From positions 186,001 through 250,000 of the forward strand of contig NZ_JBFAHM010000003.1 in NCBI RefSeq assembly GCF_040654195.1: DNA of 64,000 nt. Reading direction: 5' to 3'. Below, one piece after another: positions 49,883-58,332 of this stretch. The DNA is from Hamadaea sp013361475. Lineage in GTDB: Bacteria; Actinomycetota; Actinomycetes; Mycobacteriales; Micromonosporaceae. The position numbers and the translations under genes were made by a program. The stretch's first letter is position 1. The number at the start of each line of letters is the position of its first letter. Below the pieces are notes generated by a model. That model worked only from the letters and a program-made list of their open reading frames with translations, was not told the DNA's origin and did not search any database.

Positions 49883-51094
49883 GTGACACCTCATCTCGTC
49901 AGCGTCGACGACATCCGGGCAGCCCGGGAGCTGCTGCGGGACATCGCACGGACCACCCCGATCGAGCCCTGCCGGCCGTTGTCGGCCAAGCTCGGCGGGC
50001 AGGTCTGGCTCAAGTGCGAGAACCTCCAGCGGGCCGGTGCGTACAAGGTGCGGGGTGCGTACACCCGGATCGCGCGGCTCACCGACGCGGAGCGGGCCCG
50101 GGGTGTGGTGGCCGCTAGCGCGGGCAATCATGCGCAAGGGGTAGCCGTCGCTGCGACTGCGCTCGGCGTGAGCGCGACCGTGTTCATGCCTGTCGGCGCG
50201 CCGCTGCCGAAGGTCGCCGCGACGAAGGGCTATGGCGCCTCGGTTCAACTCGTCGGAGCGAACGTGGACGAATCGCTGGTGGCCGCCCGGGAGTTCGCGG
50301 AGGCCACCGGCGCGATCTTCATCCACCCGTTCGACCACCCGGACGTCATCGCCGGGCAGGGCACGGTCGGGCTGGAGATCCTGGAGCAGGTCCCCGACGT
50401 CAAGACGATCATCACCGGGATCGGCGGCGGAGGCCTGATCTCCGGTGTCGCGGTCGCCGTCAAGGCGCTACGGCCCGAGGTGCAGATCATCGGGGTCCAG
50501 GCGGCCGGGGCGGCGGCCTTCCCACCGTCCTTGCGGGCCGGTCATCCGGTCCGGCTGGAGCAGCTCAACACGATCGCCGACGGCATCGCCGTCCTCCGCC
50601 CCGGCGAGTTGACCTACCAGCACGTCAGCAAACTCGTCGACGAGGTCGTCACGGTCACCGACGAGGAGATCTCGCGAGCCCTGCTCATGCTGCTCGAACG
50701 GGGCAAGCTCGTGGTCGAGCCGGCCGGGGGAGTCGGGGTCGCCGCGCTGCTCAGCGGAGTCGTCGAGGTCGAGACGCCGGCGGTCGCGATCCTCTCGGGC
50801 GGCAACATCGACCCGCTGCTCATGCTGCGCGTCATCGAGCACGGTCTGTCGCTCGCGGGCCGCTTCCTGCGGTTCACGGTCCGCTGCGCCGACCGGCCGG
50901 GCCAGCTCGCGGAGTTGCTCTCGCTCATCGCCCAGCATCGGGCCAACATCGTCGACGTCGCGCACCAGCGCCACGACCCCCAGCTCCGGCTCGGCGAGGT
51001 CGCCGTCGCGCTCTCGGTGGAGACACGCGGGTCCGAGCACTCGGATCGCCTGCTGTCCGCGCTCAGATCCAACGGGTACGCCGTATCGGCGTGA
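49883..51094 (+). CDS. ilvA: Threonine ammonia-lyase (threonine dehydratase)
   Basis: A 403-residue PLP enzyme converting threonine to 2-oxobutanoate. The PLP lysine is in GAYKVRGAYTRI (about 56), with ASAGNHAQGVA and the phosphate loop GIGGGGLISGVA. A short C-terminal ACT domain (about 330-403, FTVRCADRPGQLAELLSLI) makes it the catabolic/biosynthetic short form rather than the two-ACT enzyme. The start is GTG 49883. A bidirectional terminator follows the stop. Confidence 0.93.
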   Translation: MTPHLVSVDDIRAARELLRDIARTTPIEPCRPLSAKLGGQVWLKCENLQRAGAYKVRGAYTRIARLTDAERARGVVAASAGNHAQGVAVAATALGVSATVFMPVGAPLPKVAATKGYGASVQLVGANVDESLVAAREFAEATGAIFIHPFDHPDVIAGQGTVGLEILEQVPDVKTIITGIGGGGLISGVAVAVKALRPEVQIIGVQAAGAAAFPPSLRAGHPVRLEQLNTIADGIAVLRPGELTYQHVSKLVDEVVTVTDEEISRALLMLLERGKLVVEPAGGVGVAALLSGVVEVETPAVAILSGGNIDPLLMLRVIEHGLSLAGRFLRFTVRCADRPGQLAELLSLIAQHRANIVDVAHQRHDPQLRLGEVAVALSVETRGSEHSDRLLSALRSNGYAVSA

Positions 51095-51113
51095 TCTGAG
51101 CCCGGAGACGGTG

Positions 51114-51143
51114 AAGGCCGCCCCGGCGTACCGGAGCGGCCTT
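51114..51143. terminator. Bidirectional hairpin terminator between ilvA and the Tat-exported protein gene
   Basis: AAGGCCGCCCCGG (51114-51126) pairs with CCGGAGCGGCCTT (51131-51143) with one mismatch and a 4-base loop. AA and TT ends give short U-tracts on both strands. Confidence 0.75.
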
Positions 51144-51157
51144 CGTGGATGACGGCG

Positions 51158-52045
51158 TCAGCTGAGCCGGGTCCGCGGGTGAACCCGGCCGGCGGCCCGT
51201 ACGCCCGCCACGTTCTGAACGGGCGGCAGGAAGATCTCCGTCACGTTGTACTGGTTGCCGACGATGCCCGAGACGTCCAGGATCACGTGCGTGGTGACGA
51301 ACGCGTAGATGGAGACCACGTCGATGTCCGCGGCGCCGTAGTAGTTGACACCGGCGAAGACGGAGTTCGCGATCGTCTGGTTGGCGACGAAGTTGATGTT
51401 CGAGGCCACCGGGCGCGGCTTCCCGTAGGGGAAGACCGAGAGGTAGCCGGGCTTGACCGGCCCCGTGACGGTCACATTGCCGTGCATCGCGGAGGCGCCG
51501 ACGGCGATCTTGAGGCCGGTGTTGGCGCCGCTGATCGGGGTGAGCCTGACGTGGACGGTCTGGCCCTCCTTGACCCGGCCCGCCGAGTCGAGAACCGCCT
51601 TGTTGATCACCGAGGCCCGGCCGGCCGCGGACCGGGTGTCGAGAATCCGCTCCGGGGCGACCAGCGGCATCGTCATGGTGGACCAGGAGTCGTCGTAGAT
51701 CGACGCGAGACCGCCGGCGTAGCCGTAGTAGAGGTAGCCGCCGAAGTTGTAGACGCCGCCGTCGACGATGGCGTCGCCGTTGGTCGGCAACTGCTTGGAG
51801 GGCAGGACGATGGGTGCCCCGTTGCCCGTGTTGCTCAGCGTCAACGTCGAGGCGTTACTCGAGCTGGTGATACTCGTCGTCGCCGCACCGGCGTCGTTGT
51901 CGCCCAGAAGGACGGGGTCACCGGCGGCCGCGTTGGCCGGGGTGGCGGCGACGGCGCTGGCGACACCCGCCGCGCCCAGGCCGGCGGCGACAGTGCTCGC
52001 CCGGCGGAGCAGACGGCGGCGGTCGACGGCGTTGTCTTCGGACAT
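51158..52045 (-). CDS. Tat-exported secreted protein
   Basis: A 295-residue protein with a twin-arginine signal (DRRRLLRRASTVAAGLGAAG, hydrophobic core and ANAAAG cleavage site near residue 40). The mature protein has an N-terminal low-complexity Ser/Thr region and a C-terminal beta domain with PERILDTRS, GYLSVFPYGKPRPVASNINF and TTHVILDVSGIV. This module recurs in many actinobacterial exoproteins, and its function is unknown. The start is ATG 52045 after GGGAGGAT. Its leader folds over that ribosome site. Confidence 0.8.
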   Translation of the reverse strand: MSEDNAVDRRRLLRRASTVAAGLGAAGVASAVAATPANAAAGDPVLLGDNDAGAATTSITSSSNASTLTLSNTGNGAPIVLPSKQLPTNGDAIVDGGVYNFGGYLYYGYAGGLASIYDDSWSTMTMPLVAPERILDTRSAAGRASVINKAVLDSAGRVKEGQTVHVRLTPISGANTGLKIAVGASAMHGNVTVTGPVKPGYLSVFPYGKPRPVASNINFVANQTIANSVFAGVNYYGAADIDVVSIYAFVTTHVILDVSGIVGNQYNVTEIFLPPVQNVAGVRAAGRVHPRTRLS

Positions 52046-52049
52046 AAAG

Positions 52050-52114
52050 GGGGATCCTCCCGTGCGAGGCTCGCGTTGGCGCGAACGGCAAGCCAGCCTG
52101 CCAGGAGGATCCCC
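52050..52114 (-). promoter_or_regulatory. Leader hairpin that can mask the Shine-Dalgarno of the Tat-exported protein
   Basis: GGGGATCCTCC (52050-52060) and GGAGGATCCCC (52104-52114) are perfect 11-bp inverted repeats separated by 43 bases. In the minus-strand mRNA the 5' arm pairs with the GGAGGATCCCC that contains the ribosome site just before the ATG, so the stem would block translation unless opened. Confidence 0.6.
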
Positions 52115-52131
52115 TGAGCTTCAATGGGCCA

Positions 52132-52155
52132 AAGGGATGATTGGGATCATCCCTT
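52132..52155 (-). terminator. Terminator after greA
   Basis: AAGGGATGAT (52132-52141) and ATCATCCCTT (52146-52155) form a perfect 10-bp stem with a 4-base loop, 8 bp past the greA stop. On the minus strand it ends in TTT. Confidence 0.8.
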
Positions 52156-52162
52156 GTCGACT

Positions 52163-52654
52163 TCAGCCCGCGAAGGGTTCGAACTTCACGATGCTCACCG
52201 TGATCGTCGCACCGCTGGGTGCGGTGTAGCTCACAGACTGCCCGGTCTTGGCGCCCATGATCGCCGCGCCCAGCGCCGACTCGGGGCTGTAGACCGTCAT
52301 GTCGGTGGTGGCCGCGATCTCCCGGGAGCCCAGCAGGAAGGTCTCGGTGTCCTCGGGGTCGTCGTCGAACTGGATCGTCACGACCATCCCGGGTGAGACG
52401 GCGTCGGCCGTCGGCGCGTCGCCGACCCGGGCCGTACGCAGCAGCTCCTGCAGCTGACGGATGCGGGCCTCCTGCTTGCCCTGCTCCTCGCGAGCGGCGT
52501 GGTATCCGCCGTTCTCGCGAAGGTCGCCTTCCTCACGCCGGGCGTTGATCTCCGCTGCGACCGCGGGCCGCGCCGCGATCAGCTCGTCGAGCTCACCCTG
52601 CAGCCGGTCGAACGCATCCTGGGACAGCCAGGTGTTGGTCTCGGTCGATGGCAC
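52163..52654 (-). CDS. greA: Transcription elongation factor GreA
   Basis: A 163-residue factor that stimulates transcript cleavage by backtracked RNA polymerase. The N-terminal coiled coil (about 10-75) carries the acidic tip in REEGDLRENGGYHAAREEQ. The C-terminal FKBP-like domain includes PESALGAAIMGAKTGQSVSY. The start is GTG 52654 after AAGGAG. It is divergent from mca, with DUF4307 in between, as in mycobacteria. Confidence 0.95.
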   Translation of the reverse strand: MPSTETNTWLSQDAFDRLQGELDELIAARPAVAAEINARREEGDLRENGGYHAAREEQGKQEARIRQLQELLRTARVGDAPTADAVSPGMVVTIQFDDDPEDTETFLLGSREIAATTDMTVYSPESALGAAIMGAKTGQSVSYTAPSGATITVSIVKFEPFAG

Positions 52655-52715
52655 GGCGGACTCCTTGATTAGATCGGACAGAAGTTCAAACTTAACAGCG
52701 TACGCCCACTGTGGG

Positions 52716-53147
52716 TCAGCGGTTGGTTTCCGCGTCGTGGGGGTAGCAGCGCTCGACTTCGCCCGTCACGGGCCGTCCGTTCGTCGCCAGGCGGTACTGG
52801 ACGACGGTCCGCTGGGGCTCGGCGCCCGCCGTGACCGCCACGGTCGCCCGGCCGATCTCGGCCCCGGCCTCGTCCCGCGCCCGGACGACGCATTGCGCCC
52901 GGCCGCCGTCGGGCAGCCGGACGACGAACTCGACGTCGACGGCGTTCTCACCGGTGACGAACCGGCTGACGCTGGAGCTGTAGTCCTGTTCACCGTAGGC
53001 CCGGTACAGCCGGAGGCCGGCGAAGACCATGATCACCAGCAGCAGGACGACCCCGGCGAGCTGCACAGGCCGGGGTACGCGCTGCGGCGTACGCTGCCGC
53101 CCGTAGCGGCCGGGCGGGAATACCGGGTGGGTCGTCTGAGCTGTCAC
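52716..53147 (-). CDS. DUF4307 family membrane protein
   Basis: A 143-residue bitopic protein. A short basic N-terminus (FPPGRYGRQRT) precedes one membrane helix (QLAGVVLLLVIMVFAGLRLY). The extracytoplasmic domain contains VDVEFVVRLPDGGRAQCVVRARDEAGAEIG and a second cysteine in VERCYPHD, which may form a disulfide. The function is unknown, but linkage to greA and mca is conserved in actinobacteria. The start is GTG 53147 with GAGGA upstream. Confidence 0.88.
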   Translation of the reverse strand: MTAQTTHPVFPPGRYGRQRTPQRVPRPVQLAGVVLLLVIMVFAGLRLYRAYGEQDYSSSVSRFVTGENAVDVEFVVRLPDGGRAQCVVRARDEAGAEIGRATVAVTAGAEPQRTVVQYRLATNGRPVTGEVERCYPHDAETNR

Positions 53148-53279
53148 AGTGCGGGGTCCTCGATGCGATCTGGTCACCCGCGGCGAGGCCGGTGACCGCA
53201 TTGTCGGTGGTCGGAGTCAGAATGGCTGTGAACCATCATCGCACTGGACCGAAGTGCTGAGACTGCAGAGGGAGATCTG

Positions 53280-54170
53280 GTGAGTGAGCAGCTTCGCCTG
53301 ATGGCCGTGCACGCCCACCCCGACGACGAGTCGAGCAAGGGCGCCGCCACCATGGCCCGTTACGTCCGGGAGGGCGTGGACGTGCTGGTGGTGACGTGCA
53401 CCGGCGGCGAGCGCGGCGACATTCTCAACCCGAAGCTGGCCGGAGATCCGGAGATCCTGGCCAACATGGCACAGATCCGGCGGGCGGAGATGGAGCGGGC
53501 CCGGGAGATCCTGGGCGTCCGGCAGGAGTGGCTGGGCTTCGTCGACTCGGGCTGGCTGGAGGACTACCGCCCGGAGCACGCCGACAAGCTGCCCGACGGC
53601 TGCTTCGGCCGGGAGGATGTGGCCACCGCGGCGCAGCCGTTGATCAAGTTGATGCGCGAGTTCCGGCCCCACGTCGTGATCACCTACGACGAGGAGGGCG
53701 GCTACCCGCACCCCGACCACATCCAGTGCCACCGGGTCAGCGTGGCCGCCTTCGACGCAGCCGGCGACGCGCAGGTTCACCCTGAGCTGGGCGAGGCCTG
53801 GCAGCCGCTGAAGCTCTACTACCACGTCAGCTTCACCCGTTCCCAGTTCACGGCGCTGCACGAGGCCTGCCTCGCGGCCGGCATCGACAGCCCCTACGCC
53901 GAGCTGCTGGCCGATTGGCCGGCCGACCGGGACAAGGGTGACCGGGTCACTACGCGTGTCGAATGCGGCGCCTACTTCCCGATCCGAGACGACGCGCTGC
54001 GGGCGCACGCCACTCAGATCGATCCCGACGGCGGCTGGTTCCGGGCGCCGCTGACCATCCGGCAGCAGGGCTGGCCGACCGAGGACTACCAGCTGGCGAA
54101 GTCGTTGGTGGACAGTCCGACGCCGGAGAGCGACCTGTTCGCCGGCATCCGGAAGGAGGGGCTGGTCTGA
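53280..54170 (+). CDS. mca: Mycothiol S-conjugate amidase
   Basis: A 296-residue zinc hydrolase of the LmbE/MshB fold that cleaves mycothiol conjugates so that mercapturic acids can be exported. Zinc ligands are in AVHAHPDDESSKGA and YPHPDHIQCHRV, with the catalytic aspartate in HPDDE. The length and the C-terminal IRKEGLV match Mca rather than MshB. The start is GTG 53280 after GAGGGAGA. Its stop overlaps the next gene by one base. Confidence 0.95.
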   Translation: MSEQLRLMAVHAHPDDESSKGAATMARYVREGVDVLVVTCTGGERGDILNPKLAGDPEILANMAQIRRAEMERAREILGVRQEWLGFVDSGWLEDYRPEHADKLPDGCFGREDVATAAQPLIKLMREFRPHVVITYDEEGGYPHPDHIQCHRVSVAAFDAAGDAQVHPELGEAWQPLKLYYHVSFTRSQFTALHEACLAAGIDSPYAELLADWPADRDKGDRVTTRVECGAYFPIRDDALRAHATQIDPDGGWFRAPLTIRQQGWPTEDYQLAKSLVDSPTPESDLFAGIRKEGLV

Positions 54171-54394
54171 TGCTGGCCGAGTTCTTGTCCGACAACAATT
54201 TCGGGGACACCCGATCGGGCGGTCTGGCCGGGCCGATGGGCCTGCTTCTGATCGTCGTGCTGGGCATCGCGATCGTGCTGCTCATCCGCAACATGAGCAA
54301 GCGCATCAAGCGCCTTCCGGCCTCCTTCGACGGCGAGCCCGCCGAGGGTGACGTGGTTGAGCAGGTTGAGCCGGGCCGGGACAATTCTCGATGA
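54170..54394 (+). CDS. Small membrane protein coupled to mca
   Basis: A 74-residue protein with one membrane helix (GLLLIVVLGIAIVLLI), then NMSKRIKRLPASFDG and an acidic tail. It starts on TGATG at the mca stop. A small membrane protein occupies this position in mycobacteria too (Rv1083), so a shared role is likely but unknown. Confidence 0.8.
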   Translation: MLAEFLSDNNFGDTRSGGLAGPMGLLLIVVLGIAIVLLIRNMSKRIKRLPASFDGEPAEGDVVEQVEPGRDNSR

Positions 54395-54511
54395 TCCATG
54401 CGGTTTTTCGGCCGGGGAGACTGTCGCCGGTCGAGATAACGCCGTAGCCTTCCCACCGGGATTCGCGTCAGCCTGCCTGTCCGCCGGGAACCCACGAAGA
54501 GGGGGTGCGGT

Positions 54512-57055
54512 GTGCTGATGAACAGCGTGGTTCACCGCATTTCCGAGGGGCTGCGGTCCGGTTTGGACTGGTCGCGGGGGACGCTGCGGCGGGCATACCT
54601 GGCCAGTGGGGCGCCCGAACTGCCCCGTCGTGCCCGGACTCTCGTCGGCTTCGCGGTCGGGGCCGCCCTGGTCGTCTCGATCGGCGGAGTGGCGTTCTCC
54701 CCAGTGGACGACTGGCTGCGGTTCGCGATCGTGGTGGGCATGGTGGTGGTCAGCCACCTCGGCCGGCTGCGTATCCGGATCTCCGGCTCCAACTTCGCCA
54801 CCGCCTGGGGCGACGCGGCGTTCATCGTCGCCGTCTGGATCGGCCCCGACGGCTGGCTGCCCGCCGCGCTGGGCCTCGGCGTCCTGCTGGCCAACCTGCT
54901 GCTCCAGGCGTTCGCCGACGAGTGGAAGCCGTTCGTCGAGATCATCCGGCGCTCGGCGAGCCTTGCCCTCGCGGCCGGTCCGGCGGCCTTGGTCGCTCAC
55001 CTGCTCGTTCGGCAGGGGTACGACAAGATGGTCACGCCGGACGACGGGTTCGCCCTTGCCGCGACCGCCCTCGGCTACTCGCTGCTGACCGTCGTCATCA
55101 CCTGCGTCTACACGTCGCTGCGCGACGGGCACAAGTTCGGCGCGCTGATGCGCCGGGCACTGAGCAGCATCTGGATGATGACGCTGGGCAACCTCGCGGT
55201 GGGCCTGGGGATCGTCGGCCTCCTCGGCGTGGACCTGCGCTGGCTCATCGCGCTTCCGCCGGTGCTGTGGCTGTTCCAGCAGGCGTACACCCATCGGCTG
55301 CTCGACTCGCAGGAGCGACAGGGCTGGAACCGCTACGCCGACGCCATCCGGGCGCTGCGCCGCCATGGTGACATCGCCGGCATCGCCAATGCGGGCGCTC
55401 GCAGCGCGTTGAGCCTGTTCCGGGCCAACGAGGTCGTCGTCGAGCTATTGAATCCGGACGGCCCCACCATGCGTTACACGGCGGGCGGCAGCCCTCTGCG
55501 CCGGAACGCGGGCGTCATCGCCTCGGTGACCCGGCCGCTGGAGGTCGCCGGTGAGCCGGTCGGCACGCTGACCCTGCACTTCGCCGGCACGGTCGGGCTG
55601 CGCAGCCGGGATCGGGCCGCCCTCGCGGCGTACGCGGACGCGCTCGGCGTCGCCCTGCACGACGCGGCGACGCACGCCGCGCTCCGGCATGCCACCGAAC
55701 GCGCGGTCGACGAGGCCGTCCGCGACCCGCTGACCAAACTCTTCAACCGGGAGGCGCTGCTGCGCCGGGGTGACGAGACGCTACGCGGTCTCGACCGGTC
55801 GGCCGCGGTCGCCCTGCTGATGCTGGACGTCGACAACTTCAAGGAAGTCAACAACACTCTCGGCCACGTCGCCGGTGACCAGCTACTGCAGATCGCGGCC
55901 GGGCGGCTCGGCGATCTTGTGTCCGATGTGGAGCTTTTGGCCCGGCTCGGCGGCGACGAGTTCGGCCTTCTCCTGTTCGACCTGCCCGAAGACGGCACCG
56001 AACAAGCCCTGCGGCAGGCCGAGCGGCAGGCGCTGCGCCGGGCCCGGCGGCTCGCCGCCGCGCTCGCGGAGCCGACGGAGATCGCCGGAGTGACCGTCTC
56101 GGCCGAGACGTCGGTCGGCGTCGTCGTGGCGGCGGCCGGGCGAGTCGACATGCCGGAGCTGCTGCGCCGGGCGGATGTGGCGCTCTACCAGGCCAAGGAC
56201 GGGCAGTCCTCGGTCGTGGCATACGACCCGTCGCACGACGGCGCGAGCACGGATCGGCTAGCTCTCGTCGCGGAGATGCGCACCGCGCTCGACCTCGACG
56301 ACCAGCTGCTGGTCGCGCTGCAGCCCGCGATCGACCTGTCGACCGGGGCGCCCACCGGTGTGGAGGCGCTCGCCCGGTGGGAGCATCCCCGTCGCGGCCG
56401 GCTGCACCCGAAGGACTTCGTTCGCGCGGTCGAGGCCAGTGAGCTGCTCGCACCGTTCACCCGATACATCGTGGACAAGGCGTTGACGGCGGCGGCGCTG
56501 TGGCGGGCCGAGGGCATCGACGTGCCGGTCTCGGTCAACCTCTCCGCTCGCAACCTGCTCGACTCCGAGTTGCCGGCCGACATCGCGGTGCTGCTGCGAA
56601 AGCACCGCATCCCGCCCGCCCGGCTCGTCCTGGAGATCACCGAGACGGTCGTCATGAGCGATCTCCGGGTGATCGACGAGGTGCTCAGCGACCTTCGGCA
56701 GCTGGGCGTACAGCTGTCCGTCGACGACTTCGGCACCGGTTACTCCTCGCTGACCTTCCTCACCCGCATCGCCGTCGACGAGGTCAAGGTGGACCGCAGC
56801 TTCGTCCGGGCCATGGGCGACTCGCCGCAGGCCGCCGCGATCGTGCGGACCACCGTCGACCTGGGACGGCAGCTCGGGCTGCGGGTCGTCGCGGAAGGCG
56901 TGGAGACCCACGAGCAGCGCCGGGTGCTCACCGACCTGGGGTGCACCGCCGCTCAGGGCTTCCACTTCTTCCGGCCGATGCCCAGCGAGGAGATCACCGC
57001 CGCGCTGCGCAGCCTCCCCGAGCCGCCGGCCGACGCTATCGCCGCCGTGAGCTGA
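54512..57055 (+). CDS. Membrane-bound GGDEF-EAL protein (cyclic-di-GMP turnover)
   Basis: An 847-residue protein. The N-terminal membrane sensor domain (about 40-260) has about seven helices, followed by a GAF-like segment (about 275-385). The GGDEF domain has an intact RLGGDEFGLLL at about 480, and the EAL domain has GVEALARWEHP at about 617, SVDDFGTGYSSL and the KVDRSFV lysine, all intact. Hence both cyclase and phosphodiesterase activity are possible. The last 20 bp overlap the convergent PEP-mutase-like gene. The start is GTG 54512; ATG 54518 is an alternative. Confidence 0.93.
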   Translation: MLMNSVVHRISEGLRSGLDWSRGTLRRAYLASGAPELPRRARTLVGFAVGAALVVSIGGVAFSPVDDWLRFAIVVGMVVVSHLGRLRIRISGSNFATAWGDAAFIVAVWIGPDGWLPAALGLGVLLANLLLQAFADEWKPFVEIIRRSASLALAAGPAALVAHLLVRQGYDKMVTPDDGFALAATALGYSLLTVVITCVYTSLRDGHKFGALMRRALSSIWMMTLGNLAVGLGIVGLLGVDLRWLIALPPVLWLFQQAYTHRLLDSQERQGWNRYADAIRALRRHGDIAGIANAGARSALSLFRANEVVVELLNPDGPTMRYTAGGSPLRRNAGVIASVTRPLEVAGEPVGTLTLHFAGTVGLRSRDRAALAAYADALGVALHDAATHAALRHATERAVDEAVRDPLTKLFNREALLRRGDETLRGLDRSAAVALLMLDVDNFKEVNNTLGHVAGDQLLQIAAGRLGDLVSDVELLARLGGDEFGLLLFDLPEDGTEQALRQAERQALRRARRLAAALAEPTEIAGVTVSAETSVGVVVAAAGRVDMPELLRRADVALYQAKDGQSSVVAYDPSHDGASTDRLALVAEMRTALDLDDQLLVALQPAIDLSTGAPTGVEALARWEHPRRGRLHPKDFVRAVEASELLAPFTRYIVDKALTAAALWRAEGIDVPVSVNLSARNLLDSELPADIAVLLRKHRIPPARLVLEITETVVMSDLRVIDEVLSDLRQLGVQLSVDDFGTGYSSLTFLTRIAVDEVKVDRSFVRAMGDSPQAAAIVRTTVDLGRQLGLRVVAEGVETHEQRRVLTDLGCTAAQGFHFFRPMPSEEITAALRSLPEPPADAIAAVS

Positions 57056-57848
57056 GCCGCGCCAGCAGATCCGCGTGCTGTCGCCGCACCGCGGCGTGTA
57101 CGCGAGCACCGAAGCTGATCCGGGCCACCCCGAAGGCGGCCAGCTCGTCGACGCTCGGTGGGCCGTCGAGGCGGCCGAGGATGTTGACCGGGCCACCGAC
57201 CTCCGCCACGAAGGCGCTGATCGTCGCCGGATCGTCCAGCAGGATCGGGTAGACGCAGTCTGCGCCGGCCGCGAAGTATCGGCGGGCTCGGTCCACCGCG
57301 TCGGCCAGGGCGTTGTGCGTACCACTTGATCGGAAGAAGGCGTCGATCCTGGCGTTGACCACGAGATCGACCCCCGCGGACCGCGCCGCCTCGCGCACCG
57401 CGGCCAGGAAGTCGGCCTGCCGAGCCGGATCCACCATGGTGCCCGTGGCCGGATCCGAGTCCTCCAGATTGCAGCCCGCGGCGCCCGCGGCAGCGAGGCG
57501 TTCGACCAGCTCGGCCGGGGGGAGCCGGAAGCCGCGCTCCACGTCAGCCGTCACCGGTACGCCCACCGCCCGGACGATTCGCGCGATCGCGTCGAGGATC
57601 TCGCCGACCGGCGCGGTCTCCCCGTCCGCATGGCCGAGCGTCTCCGCGAGCGCGGCGCTGCTGGTGGCCACGGCCGGGAAGCCGGCCGCCTCGACCGCCC
57701 GGGCCGACGGGACGTCCCAGACGTTCGGTAGCACGACGGGATCACCCGGGCGGTGCAGTGCCCGCAGCGTCGCAGCCCCCGTGACGAGGTCGGGCCCGGC
57801 GCCGGACCACTCGCCGGCGCCGGGAGCCCAGGAAGACGGGGGAGTCAC
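57036..57848 (-). CDS. Isocitrate lyase/PEP mutase superfamily protein
   Basis: A 270-residue TIM-barrel enzyme. VLPNVWDVPSARAVEAAGFPAVATSS matches the substrate-binding start, and TADVERGF and NLEDSDPATGTM supply the magnesium-binding acidic residues. VNARIDAFF and CVYPILLDD follow. The catalytic Cys loop of isocitrate lyase is not seen, so a PEP-mutase/methylisocitrate-lyase-like reaction on a small keto acid is more likely. The start is GTG 57848, overlapping the AhpD-like stop (GTGA). Confidence 0.85.
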   Translation of the reverse strand: MTPPSSWAPGAGEWSGAGPDLVTGAATLRALHRPGDPVVLPNVWDVPSARAVEAAGFPAVATSSAALAETLGHADGETAPVGEILDAIARIVRAVGVPVTADVERGFRLPPAELVERLAAAGAAGCNLEDSDPATGTMVDPARQADFLAAVREAARSAGVDLVVNARIDAFFRSSGTHNALADAVDRARRYFAAGADCVYPILLDDPATISAFVAEVGGPVNILGRLDGPPSVDELAAFGVARISFGARVHAAVRRQHADLLARLSSRRR

Positions 57849-58285
57849 GACAGTGACCACGGGTGCGCGGTCGCGCCGAGCCGGTTCCAGGCGTTGATCA
57901 CCGTGATCGCCCAGATGAGCTCGGCCAGCTCGACCTCGGTGAACTGCTCGGCGGCGCGGGCGAAGACCTCGTCGGTCACCGGACCCTCGGTGAGCCGGGT
58001 CGCCGCCTCGGTCAGTTCGAGCGCGGCCCGCTCGCGGTCGGAGAAGAACGGGGTGTCGCGCCACACGGTGATGGCGAACAGCCGGCGGGGGTCCTCGCCG
58101 CCCTTGACCGCGTCGGCGCTGTGCTGGTCCACGCAGTATTCGCAGCCGTTGAGCTGCGAGGCGCGCAGCCGGACCAGCTCCAAGAGCGGTGCTTCCAGCT
58201 GGGTCTTGCGGGCGGCGGCGTCGAGCGCGTTCATCGCCTTGTTGATGTGCGGGGCCAGGGTGTCGACTGCGAGACGAATCTTCAT
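57845..58285 (-). CDS. AhpD-like/carboxymuconolactone decarboxylase family protein
   Basis: A 146-residue all-helical protein. The redox motif is LNGCEYCVDQHSADAVKGG, with CxxC plus a histidine as in AhpD, so a thiol-dependent peroxidase or related role is likely. It begins at ATG 58285 and is translationally coupled to the PEP-mutase-like gene. It is divergent from the MocR regulator across 47 bp. Confidence 0.87.
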   Translation of the reverse strand: MKIRLAVDTLAPHINKAMNALDAAARKTQLEAPLLELVRLRASQLNGCEYCVDQHSADAVKGGEDPRRLFAITVWRDTPFFSDRERAALELTEAATRLTEGPVTDEVFARAAEQFTEVELAELIWAITVINAWNRLGATAHPWSLS

Positions 58286-58332
58286 GCCGTTGACGGTACG
58301 GACCGATTGGCTCTGCGCTAAGGTCCAATACC

